In this document: in pieces, positions 1 to 12,865 of the stretch
How positions within the stretch are numbered: position 1 is the first letter of the stretch
How the letters are laid out: every line of letters begins with the position of its first letter
Source of the DNA: Pterobdella sp. o SKG-2022
Lineage: Eukaryota > Annelida > Clitellata > Hirudinida > Piscicolidae
NCBI GenBank assembly: GCA_964035795.1
Contig: OZ038321.1
Span: 27,282,459 to 27,346,458, forward strand
Direction of reading: 5' to 3'
DNA: 64,000 nucleotides
The notes under the pieces: generated by a model
Seen by the model: only the letters and a program-made list of their open reading frames with translations
What the model was told of the DNA's origin: nothing
Databases searched by the model: none
Translations under genes and position numbers: made by a program

Positions 1-191
1 AATTTTTTGGTCCATAAACGTTCAGAATGTGCTTTAGAATGCGGTCAATACTAAAATTTATGACAGCAAGGAAATAAAAAATAAATTAGATCTAAAGCAA
101 TAAAAGCTTTAAAGTAAGTTGACTATCAAACCACTCTAATTTGTGTTTCAATTGAACAATTTTAAGTTTAACAAGGAGCTCATTCATGTGA

Positions 192-323
192 ATCGGCCAC
201 TATAAGCACCCAAATCCTCCGCAAACAAACCTCGATGATGACGATGGAGACGATCCTCTCAGTGGTACCCCAACCAGGAAACAACCTTTGAATGCATCAA
301 CCACATCACCATCAATTATTTGA
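192..323 (+). other. GC-rich island with a 43-codon frame
   Basis: Reads PPQTNLDDDDGDDPLSGTPT then RKQPLNASTTSPSII and TGA. Composition is exon-like and the end resembles a PDZ ligand. No clear acceptor is seen, and the minus strand is also open over part of it. It could be the last exon of a plus-strand gene beyond the left edge. It does not fit the missing ANO8 exon. Confidence 0.2.
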
Positions 324-953
324 CGGAGCTATTAGTCTATAAATAAAATCTATTAACGGAAAAAACTAAAAGTTTATTGAAAAGCCGTTCGAGGCTTTTG
401 CGGAATTAAGTTGGTGCAGTTTATGGCCCATTTCATGCGGTTTTGATATATTGAATATTTATGCCTCCCAAGCAGGCTATGTTATCAACAAAAAACAAAT
501 ATATATTTTTTTCATTAAGTTCACAGGCTTTCATTCCTTTGAAACCATCATTAAATGATTGTGAAGCTATAAAAAGAAGTAAGATGAAGAAACATTAGTT
601 CTACATTTTCAACTTCAAGTAAGCAGCTTTGATAAGACACGATACAATTTCATGTGGTCACGTACTTGCGAATCTATGATTGCTAAAGAAAAGCTTCACG
701 CTGAACTAAAAAGTTTATGGTGAGGATTTACTTATCGAAAATTCTAGTTATTGCTACTAAATGAATGTATTAAAAATTCTTCAAATTTGTTGTTTTCGTT
801 GAAAAATATTCAAAAAATACATACAGAAGCTTTAAAAAGTTAATTAATCTTGTGTTTTTTACTTACCATTGTCCATGAAATATATTCGTGAAACCCATCA
901 CAACAATAGATAACATTGAAGAAAGAGAGCATGTAAGAGATTTTAAGACCAAC

Positions 954-1030
954 CTTTCAGCCAGCCCTGACATGCCGATCAAGGCGGAGTTCACCATGAT
1001 AGCTATGACACTCATCAATTCCAAGGCAGG
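954..1030 (-). CDS. ANO8: ANO8 exon 16, TM9 (last visible exon)
   Basis: Codes PALELMSVIAIMVNSALIGM then SGLAE, matching the KVMEAMGVLAIVVNCYLIG helix. The proposed donor AAAG|GTTGGT is phase 2. No exon for the following LEH...IPDIP helix was found in 1-953, so it should lie outside the window. Confidence 0.87.
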
Positions 1031-4000
1031 CTGAAATGGGTGTTGGATGCGAAAGAATTAACAGATGGGAAGAAAGATGGCTAGATGGATGGCAGATGTA
1101 GAGATTGGAAGATGGATGGGTTGATAAATGGGTAAGAAATAGGATAAATAGATAGATAAGTATAAATGATTAAATTTTTTAGAGACATCTTATGTATCTT
1201 TTTTTAAATTGAATTTTTCTGATTTTTACTAATATACTAATGAATTATGACAAAGTTGACTTTGTCGACAACTTTAGTTTTTTGAAAAAATATATGTATC
1301 TAAAATCATCTTCATTTTACGATTAAAATCAAGAAAAATTATTAAAATAAAATTAATGATAGAAGCAATGAGAAAATAGAAAGTTGAGACGGACAGATAG
1401 ACGGGTAGATGGAGAGACAAGCAGTTTCATTGAACAATAATGAACGTGAGTGGCTGGGATGAAAATAAAACAATTTGAAAACGTTAAAATCTGCACATCC
1501 AAGTGCATCAAGGTTCCACGTAACTATTTTTAAATCGCTGCGGTCTCTGAGTTATTACTCTTGTGCACTTTTGCTGTGAAATTTATGACCCGTCCTCAAT
1601 ATTTATCGCTACTTCACACAAGAATAAACACTTCGATAAAAGCGAGCAATGTCTTTGAAAAATTTTTAAAAATATAAAATTTTCATTAGAGCCGATCACT
1701 GTATCTTCTCAAAAGCACTGAATTATGCATATTAAAAAAATGATTTTAGATATCGCATGTTTTTCACTATTTTCAAATAAATCAGCAAACGAACCTGCCA
1801 AATGCCGATGTTTTGGACTCGTTGTCCGAAAGGGCGTTGCAGAGAGAAGCACAACTTGAAGGCATCACTCCTGATCTCCACCACATTGTTCAGCAGGGCA
1901 CACATGGCGGCCAGAGGGAAGGACGAGGAGAAGAGGGTGACGTATCCGAATTGAATGAACATCTCCAAGTAGTCCTCATACGTGTCCTCGTACTGAGTGT
2001 AGTTTGACCTCATTGAATTTTAATACATTCATCTTTACTGATTCGCTAGAGTTGGTTAACTTGATAAAAAAAGATCGAAGTTCAATTCAATAAACATGAA
2101 CGTAATAATCGCATGAGGCAAACTAAATCAGGTTTTAATGAATTTCAATAACACCATTAAAATTCCAAAAATAAAACCGTATAAAAAATCAAAGAATATA
2201 CAAACAAACAGACCTTCTTCATGAAAGACTCCACCTCGGCCTGATTCATCTTGCCTGCAGCCACCTTGCCTCTACCTCTCAGCTCTTCCAACTTCTCACC
2301 CACGTCCAACATCAACGACATCTTTCTACCACATTGACCACTACCTTTGAATCATCATCAATCCTTTCATTTTCTGATCATTGCTAAATGTAATTTGTTA
2401 GCATTATTATCATTGAATCTTTTAAATTTCAGCATCACTACTTTAAGTTAGTATTATGATCTCTACCGTTATATATGATGTCTTCACTATATTTAATTCG
2501 GTACCACCCATTCTGTTAATTTATTCTGTCCTCACCACTACAAATTATAACATCAACATAAAAAACACCATTTTAAATTTAATCTCAGGCTTAAACAATC
2601 ATAATGCAGGTATTCAATTTATGCTTCATAACGTGGTTTCCTTCAAGCACCTTGGTGCTACGTTTGGTTCGAAACTCATAAAATATAATAGGATGTAAAC
2701 TGATACCCGTTTCATGATGGATTCTAAAAATAAGCACAATAGAACAGTTAACAGTTTTAATCTACCAAAACCATTAAAAACAAAATTAAAACACACAATG
2801 CATCTCAAATGTAGGATTTTTGAATAGAATATAAATTGAAGAATGACAAAACGAAAAAAGCTTGCCACATATGTAAAATAAAATTCGATGAGGTTTTCTA
2901 TTTATTCATATAGGAAGCTATAAGCTCAGCAAAAACGTTTTCTCTTTAGACGGTTTAGATAATATAATATAAATCATTTGGAGTGAAGTATGCTTGAATT
3001 GACGAAGAGTAGTCAGAGGACAAAACAATTTTTTGCAATCTTGTATGAAATCATAAAAATGAAGTAATAAACATGGAAATAAAATTTAAAAAAAATTCAG
3101 AAATTGAAAAATTTTTTGATGAGTATGATAACTGCAAATCCTGACAAAACCCTCACAATTCCACTCCCACATACCTTTGGAAAAGGCCCCTCCTTGTATA
3201 GCCGTGTGGGAGTCTCTGATCTCAATACTATCATCTTGATCCTCCCCCTCATCTCCTTCGTTTATCATTGTGTTGATGTCTTTTATGATCTTCCTACTAT
3301 TCAGTCTTGCTTTCACCGCGTCATCATCGACTTCATCATCATTTGACACACCCCTTTCTGACCTCATCATGTTCTCCAGCTCCTCAGCATCCATACGAAC
3401 CACCTTACATGGATATATTATTTTCGAAATGAAACTTTGAAATGCTTGATTACCGCATGTAAATATACCTAAATTGCACCGGTTATTGAAGTTAAAAAAA
3501 GTTATTTTTAAATATAAATAAAACCCAAGCTAACACCCTCATAATTTCAATGATTTATTTAAACATTTTCTCAATTTTTGAAACATCTGGAAAAAGAGAA
3601 CAGACGATAAATGAGAAATAACAGTAACTTTGCCCAGTTTATTACGATCACTTCATTAATCCAGATAACACAAGTGTTCAAATGTAGCCCTTTTATGTAT
3701 TTCCATTTTTCAAAGGCCACAATTCTCAAATCCTCTCTAGTTGATAGAGTTTTAAACAGTAAAAATTTATCAACTATAGAATTTAAAATAAAATTGAATA
3801 GAGGAATACGCTTCCGTGGTGAGCTATGCAAAGAGACATTGTCATTAATCGAAGTGAAACCACACAGTTGGTTGAGCAACCCTTTATATCACCCACAGCT
3901 TATTAAAAACTTTGAAGTCAAGTTTTAAAAGTGCAGCTGAAGAACTCAGTCTAAAAACTTGACAGATGGTATGGAATCGTTTATGAAGCACTAAAAAGAT

Positions 4001-7000
4001 GCTCTTGGTGATATGCAAAGCACGATTTTCGAATGCTATGTCAAAATACTTTCCCATGGTCGAATTTTAACTCCAATTGGCAAACTTTTCACACACAATG
4101 GATCAATTTGAAATTTTGCATTGACTCTCATTAACATTATAAGACTTTATAAAATATTTCCACAAAAAAAAAATAAATGAATTGAGTTCTATTTTAGAAA
4201 AATTTTGTTATAAACATCTAGAAGTATTCATTATTTTATGACAATAAAAATTCCGAAAATTTTTCGAGCTTGAAAAAGATTGACAGCATAAATATTTGAA
4301 TCAATGTGAATGATATATGAGTTTCTAAGCAAAACTCAAAATGTAGTATGAAATGATATCGATCTTTTATTTACCATTTATCATTACAACGCTTATTGAG
4401 AAATTAGCATTAAACTGATGAAAGCAAATAGGGTAATTTATATCTCCTCTGGGATGCCACGAGTGTACATAGAATGAAAGTGCAACCGGGGTATTAAACG
4501 CCATTAGAGCTATTTAGACATCGTATATTTCATTAAACTCCACAAAATTTAACTCCAAACTAAAGTGATTATTTAAAAACAGGATTATTTAAAAAAAATA
4601 ACAGCTTGAAAAATGATAAACCTTGATAAAACTAATCAATTAATAAGGCTTTACTTGTCGAAACTTGACGCTCATTAAAAACATTGAACTCAATACTTAA
4701 TAAGTTTATCAATGAAAAAGCTTCGTGCATCAAAAACCATTGTGGTTAACCTTATGGTATTGTTCCCGGGTTTATACCAAACCCCTTATGAGTTGAATTG
4801 TATTATATCGCATTTCAAAGCACTAGCACCATATTTTAGTAATCACTGACATCTGTCGCATGCAGTGATGTTTGAGGTATTATTTAAAAGAAAAATATTT
4901 TCATAAGAATCGAAGACTCATGAAACAAGCTGTGATAACACGGGACGCATGATGAGAATTATGATGATGATGATGAGAACTATGATGATGATGAAGATGA
5001 TGAGAACTATGATGATGATGATGATTAAAAATATTATGTTAATGGTTACAACGAATATGATGAAATTTTTTTAATGAAATGATCATTCGATATCCCATAT
5101 ACAAACATCTATACCACCTTGGCATAGAGGACCCTGAACATCTTCACCTTCTCAACCACGAAAGGCTGAATGGTCTCCTTCAGGTTGCCCACCACTTGCC
5201 TCGTTATAAGCAGAGCTGCAAGATGCTTTGTGGTGAGGAATGTATAAATTGACTCTATGTGAATAATGGTGAATGAATTGATTATTTAGTCTTGAGGTTT
5301 GTACCACAGATATTTAGATAGATAGAAATAGATAGAAAGATGTTGTATTTAAAATGAAGTTTCATCTCCCTCCCAGTGGAGGTTGTCAGATTACTTCTTT
5401 CCTACAAAGGAGACTCAGTTGATATACAACTCGAGCAATAATCACATCAATATACGAAACACTGAGTTTATCGAGGCATCGTTTTGACGGTTTGCTTATT
5501 AACAAAATGAAATCAATGTTTTTCAGTAAATGAAATCATAGTCATTCAGTTTTTCCTCAGCAGAGGGCAAAGCTGAAACATAAAGCATCTTGGTATTATG
5601 AATTTCCAGGTTTAAAATGAATAATCAACATGAAACCATCATTTTATATGTACATACCACTCAATAATGAGAGTTCGACTTACGAAAAGATTCGGGGATT
5701 AATGAACTTTAAAAAAAATTTTTTTTTTGAGTATTATCACTAGGTTACAATATATAATTATTATATTATCACTAAAAAATCTATTTTATCGATAAGTAGG
5801 GCATTGCCAATTGATATTCTATGGACCACAAACTGCGCACTTATAAACACTTCTCAAAGCAAAGTTTGATCATTGTTCAAACTAAAAAGGTGATAAATGA
5901 ATCTGCCCGCAAAATTTTTTTAATCCCATTATTTCTCTTATTCAACCACAATGACTCTTCTTGTAGAGGTAATGGTATTTCTATTACAGTTTAAAATCTT
6001 ATCAGGTTGTTCACTTAGGGCTTTAGCTCGTAATTGATGAGTTAAGGGCAACTCAATCATTCAATATTTTTTAACTTATTTTTTCCAATTAATTATTTTT
6101 GTATTCGAAACCGAGCCAGTTAGAAGCACCTTATCGGAACTACGGTTCTTTCCATGGATACTTTTAAATGCTCATTGAATTTATATTACTAAACAGATTT
6201 GGAACGTTGAATCTTCTGTTTCGTGTCGCAAGGTATTGCTAGTTTATGTGATCATTTTAAACTTATAGATTACACTACTGTGTCCCAATAACCAGGATTG
6301 ATAGCAGTCCGCCTCGATTATTGATACTACTCAAAGCAAAATGTCTAAATCAATCCATATCACTTAAAACAAACTGCTGAAGCTAATGTCAAGCTCGAAA
6401 TAACCAAAACTCAAAATCCACTGTCTCTATATCTTCTATTGTTTTTCTGAGTTTTTAACCAGATTATAACGAAAAGAAACCATTTTATTTTCTTTGAAAT
6501 AAATTATCTTTAAAATCTTCATTTTTTGAAGAATACAAACTGAAATTATAAAATAAAAAATACGATTTCTCTAAAAAAAAGAACCCAGTAAATACAGGCA
6601 GTTTAACGTCTGTACCCAAAACAAAACCTTCACAAATTTGATAAGTTTTTCGCTCAACTTAATCAAATCGTTATTTTCCTCAATTAATTTTGCTCTTTTA
6701 AGCACTTCAATAACAAATTAATTGACTCTAAATTCAATCGATATCTGAACTGAATTATGCTACTGCGTTCATTAGAGATTCAATTTCTTTTTGATTTTTT
6801 CCAAAAAATTTATATAAAATAACAACAAACATAATGATACTTATGATTGTAGTTTTCTGAAACTTTTAAAAATTTTTCAATCCTTCTTTAAATATTTTCA
6901 ATAAACTCAATGAAAAAACATGAAAAAAAAACTTTGATAAATATTTTTAAGTTTTGAAAAATTCTTTCAAATAAATTAATATTCAAATGGATATTTAAAA

Positions 7001-9968
7001 AAAATTCTAGATAAATTAATATGAATTAAGAATTTTAAATCCCGCACAAACTCAAAGCTCCGTTAATTAGCGGAGCTCACGATTCTAGTATCATTAATCT
7101 GATACACTTCAGTCAAACGTCTAATTTAATACTACAGTCAAAATGCCAATGATAATTCCTGCGAAACAGAAACTACGAGACGAGAGATTATAAAGGTAGG
7201 GTAGGCTTTTTACATACACGAGAAATCAGGAGTAAAAAAAATTTGGCAATGAGAGTGCCAGAAAAGATTTATGGGAAACTTAAAGGAAGATATATGGACA
7301 TCTTAAAATGTTAGTCAACCATGGGGCTCTTTAATGACTAGCGTCCTTCTATCAAATCGTTTGATTAAACAACCTAATCGAAATATTTTCTACAAAATTA
7401 AAAAAAAAACGTTCCTTGTTAAGTCTAAAATCGAGTTAAAAAATTTTTTAAAGTGTGATCTGGGTAACTTCAGCATAAGACCAAGACCTCATATCTCGAG
7501 ACGCAGCATCGTAGAAATTAAATTTTTTCTTCTAATTTTTGTTAACGACACATTTTTAAAATATAAATCTTTGAAATACTTTGAAACTTTAAAAATAATT
7601 ATTTTTTATTGAAAATATTATTTCAATTTATTAAAAAATGCTCAAAAATTATTGAATGATCCTATATAATTGAGTTATAGTCTCGAACAATTGTATTGGC
7701 CAAATAAGCACTTTGGGTATTTATTTATTGAAATGCAAAACAAAAATCTTTTTTAACATCCAAGTGTGTCACAATGTGCATACAAAAACTCTATTATTAA
7801 TGTCTTCATTATTATTATTTTTTAAATTTTTATTATTATTTTTTTTTAATTATTATTATTGTTTTTTCTATTATTATTATTCTTTTTATCTTTATTATTA
7901 TTATTATTATTATTTTGACCAACCTCTTGCAGCTGAGTCATGTTTTGGAGATAGAAGGCGATGTAGAAGAGGGAGAGGAAGGAATTGACAAACTGAAACT
8001 AGAGGAATCTTTACTTTTAATCTTAATTAATAACGCTTGATCGCTGGTACTTTAATCATAATTAGTAAATTTCAATCAAAATGGCTTAAAACTTGGCAGC
8101 AAAATGAATATATCAATTATGATTAATCACTTTTAATCTTATTAATTGATTATTTACATTAAATATTTTAAACAACGATCAATCGAAGAGATTGCAAATT
8201 TTTCGTGAAGGTAGTGACGCATTTATCACAAGTTTTGATAGAATGGATGGTATTTGAGAAAAAAAAATTATTTGATAAATTTTTTTAGTTATATTATGTT
8301 TTAATGATTTATATAATGATGATATTATTCTTTAATTTTATTCAAAAAGAATGCATAAAACCATTTTGAAAAATTAAAAATAATAATGATAGAATGTTAT
8401 AGATCAACCTAAATTTAACACAAATTTAGAACGAGAAAAAATGTTCAATTTCCAATTCGATTACAAGACCATATAATTTATAATGAGAATTTACGAGCGT
8501 ATTTTTTTTATTTATGTAAACTTTGAATGATATAAGGATAAAAATACGTACCATTACGAGCTTCAAAATCAAATGCTTTTCATATGTCACGTCCAAGCGG
8601 TAATTTTCTGTTGAAAGAATTCAAGTTACAAATACATAATAATTTAGGAAAAAATCATTCTATTTGGAGTGAAAATTAAACGCATAACTTCAAAAAGAAT
8701 TATTTAAGAAACAAAGATTTTTGAATTACAAATACTTGACATTTGATGATAATTTTATAAACGATTTAAACAATTTATCATTTTTGCCCATTAATTTATT
8801 TTTTTACCAACAATTTATCGTTTCTTTTCAACTGTTTTTTTTGTATAAAGTAAGCTTCTGCATTAAATAATTCCATTTTTCTAATAAATTCTCGAAAAAT
8901 TTGAGTTGAAGATCTCAGATTTTAAGAGATAGGAATAATTTGAGTAAAATTTCAAGTGTTTTATCGTTGCTGATATTTTAATTGAGTGGCTATTTTTCTA
9001 AGATAATTTTTCTAAACATTTTTTTAATTTAGAAACTATTTTAAAAATAATTTTTCGATTTTAAATTTATTTTAACATTTCCCTTTTTTAAATCACTTTT
9101 TTTGTTTCTATTTTAAAATTAAAGTAATTTAAAAACACATTAATTCAAACTTGAATCAAAACGGCATCAAAGTAGAATTAAACAACGCCGGTTCATTACA
9201 GGCAAAAGCTTTTCGATTTGACGAAAGCTCTGCTGACGATAATAAAATAGTACGATGATACTATGCGAACCTGCTCGCAAATTGAAATGCTTTGATAAGC
9301 AGGATGAAAGCACCACGCTTTCAATTATAATTCTATACAACCTTAGCTACCATATAGACATTAAGATCAATAAAAATTATTAGATTTAATTAAGAAAAAA
9401 ATTGTATTGACATCAATACTAATAAGAAGTGTAAGATAAAAACAAATAAAAACCTTTATCATTGAGCCATGTTGCGATCCTCTTGTATGTTTCATCCAGG
9501 CCTGAGATGGACATGGCAAGAAGAACCTTCGGAATGAACTTCGTCCAGTATGACATCTTTCCTTCGCTTACCTTCAAAAGAAGAATGACGTTATGTATTG
9601 AGTGTATTGAGAATAAGCTATATAGATTACGATGAGAATGATTTTACAGATAATTTTTTTTTAAGGTTCACTGCTTATTGATGATTGAGTAAACGTACTT
9701 TAAATATTTCTTATAACTTAAAGTAAAATTTTTAGAATTTAAAAACACATGATGCTGTTAACAGCAAGAAATATTTTCTCTAACATATACTAATTCGAAA
9801 CGTATTCCAAAGAGATAATAACTCCAACATTAACAAAACCATAATGATCATTAAAAACTAGAGTGTGGTACCACCTTAGAATTGACCCAGCCTTGCAGCT
9901 CAAGGAACAACCACACCACCATGAATACTACTGCCAAACAGGCTGCTATCAAAGGGTAGCTTACGAAG

Positions 9969-10056
<88 letters not shown>

Positions 10057-12802
10057 GCACGAAGTAAAATGGCCTACAATAAATTTTTAAGTTTTCACAA
10101 GTTTAAAGTTGAATTTTGTAATTGAAAAATGGATTAAAATGTTTAAAATAATTAATGTAACAAGTTGATAATAATTTATTTCGAAAAATCTCATGTTGGA
10201 TAAGTACAAAAGTTTAAGATAGTCTCGTATCACACCGAAATAACTTAAAAAATTTTAATTAGTGATATAATTATTTAATGCATAAATAAAACAATAAAAA
10301 AGTATTCAAAATTGGCGGTTGAGCGGTTAAGTGTTAATTTTAATTGGCTGCGAAGAGAAAACTTCAAAATTTCAACGGAAGCCATCAACAAAAAGCCTAC
10401 ATGAAGATTTCAAGAAACTTCGCCTAGCTAATCACTCGCAAGTCAAAAAAAGAACACCACACCAGATCCATAGATAAACTGCTCTGCAGTTTAGTGCACC
10501 CGCTTTATGGTGGATAAATGCACAAAAGGAAGTGTGTGTGTGTTTGTGTGTGTGTGAAGCTAACAAAATAAAAATGATGACTATTACTAAACGGCATCTT
10601 TTGAAAGTGAAATTCGCCGATCCTAATTAGAAGTTAAGATTTTTGTTGAGTAGGTTGTTTAGTTTTAACCAAGATCTCTAAAAACTCCATTTAAAACAAC
10701 CCCTTTGAATTTGCATAATGTCAAGCCATAAATTTTAAACCGGTGAGCGATGATTTTTTGTGTACGTGGAGAGATAAGGCATAAAGATGAAAGTGATAAA
10801 ACAGACTTGAAGAGAATAACAAACAAAAAATAAAGAAAAAAAACACAAGAAAATAATGATAAGCAAACTAATAACGTCGAAAACATAAATCTCGATACGA
10901 TGGTCCATAGTGTAGTGTTTGATAATCAAATATCTGCATTTTATAAATTGATCCTACATCATCATAAAAAAATAAATTCAAGATCGTATTTACTAAAACC
11001 CATAAAAAATAAAAGCAAAACTCGAGATTTGAAGTTCCTGAAACTCAACACTTTTTGATACTTCAAAACCATCATCGCTGAACTGAGTTTGTGAAATTCA
11101 AAACTGTTTTCTGGGATCAAGTTAAGAATAAAAATATTTCCGGAAATGCCCGATGAAAAATGGCAGTCGGGTGGGAGGAATGAAGAACCAGAAAAGAAAC
11201 AAGGATAAAAACATCGCGTCAAACACAATAGAGTGAATTTACAAGAGATTAGTGAAATTAATATTATACAATACAAAAGATTACTATAAAGAACAACATG
11301 ATGCCGTATATGAATATCAGGGATCAATGGAATGACTAACATCATTGCTATAATTGTCTTTATTTTATTGCATTTTCACCAAGGTCATAACTAACTTTTA
11401 TGATGGCTGGAAGAAAATACGGTATTAAATATTATTTTTATTCCTGTTGTTATTATTTGAATCTTCAACACATGCTATCAGGGAAACAGACGTAAATCGA
11501 AAATAATTGTATATAACAGCTTAATTATAATTTTATTCTTCTTCAGTATGATTTCATCAAGTATGCATCTATCCTCACACCAACATCCTCATAATCACCA
11601 TCATCGTCATCCTTACCATTATCGCCACCATCATAATTATCATTGTCACCCTCATCATTCTATAGAAAACATTAAACCTATTTTCAATACTACAAACATG
11701 AATTACTATCACAAGAAGCACATCGTTATTTGTAAACAGCCAGGATTATCACTCAAGTTTCATCCTTAAGCATTTTTATAGAAAATAAAATTTCATGTCT
11801 AAAAATTCTTCAATAACACTTCATCATATGCTGCAACAAGGGTTAATGAATAAAAAAAAAGAGATTCAATATCATATTCCCTGTTTATACTGGTTAAAGT
11901 AACCACGTGAGATGTTAAGGCATCGTGCACACTGTTTACTTAATGGAGCTTTATACATCACCTTGAAAGCTTCAAAAATGGCATACAGAAAAATAGGCTA
12001 TGATCAATAATGACGGAAAAAAACTAAGTAAATATAGATATTCAGTGTGGTTTGAGGCTTTTTAATTGCTCAGAGCCTCTTCACGTCGATAAGAACTGAA
12101 TCAATGCAGATATAACGATAACATGGGAAATAATGAATACAATTTTATGATAATCATTTTGCTCACTTTAAAAATGGTTCGTTTCCATGAAGGAAAAGTT
12201 GCTTCCAACCTTCCTGTCACCTTGCTTTGTTCAACCTCCCCCTTTATGAACACAACAATACTAACACTAACCAACAACATCAATAATAATAAAACAAAAA
12301 TACTAATAAAAATAAGAATAATAATAGAATAACTCGCATTTATATAGAAGTGAGAAACTTTTTAATGTAAAAACTAAGTTAAGCGGACATGTAAGATCGT
12401 AATCAAGTGTTATACTCATTTTAACCATAAACATAACTTTTATGTATCTTTCATTTTGGAATAATATTAATATTTTGGTTCAACTCTTTACAGAAAAAAC
12501 GATTGTAAACTAGAATTATATTAACAATAGAAAGATCATTATAAGTTATTTAATAACTATAACTACATTGAACACAAGCTAAGCCATTACGTTTCAATCA
12601 AATGAAAGATATTTTAAAACTAAAAATATTGGTAAGAAGAATCGCATTTAAATTCTCAATCAACTTCTACAGCCAATCAAGATGAAGATGCGCTAACGTC
12701 CTGTTTATTACCTATAATGATACATCAAACAACTTGTTTTCTTCATTATCCAAAGTCAGTGTTCTTATTTCAATGCTATGTGAGTGAGTGAGTGAGTGAG
12801 TG

Positions 12803-12865
<63 letters not shown>

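Noticed and set aside
2600..2698. Reverse-transcriptase-like SFKHLGATFGSK on the plus strand
   Set aside because: Resembles a short LINE motif, but it is too short and isolated to claim.
7713..7988. Tyr/Phe-rich ORF on the plus strand
   Set aside because: Runs through the (ATT)n tract and antisense to ANO8 exon 11.
9851..10060. Open frame of alternating His-Thr joined to a hydrophobic sequence
   Set aside because: The His-Thr part is the (CA)n microsatellite; only 9875-9970 is real coding sequence (ANO8 exon 8). The overlapping plus-strand Cys-Val frame is the same repeat.
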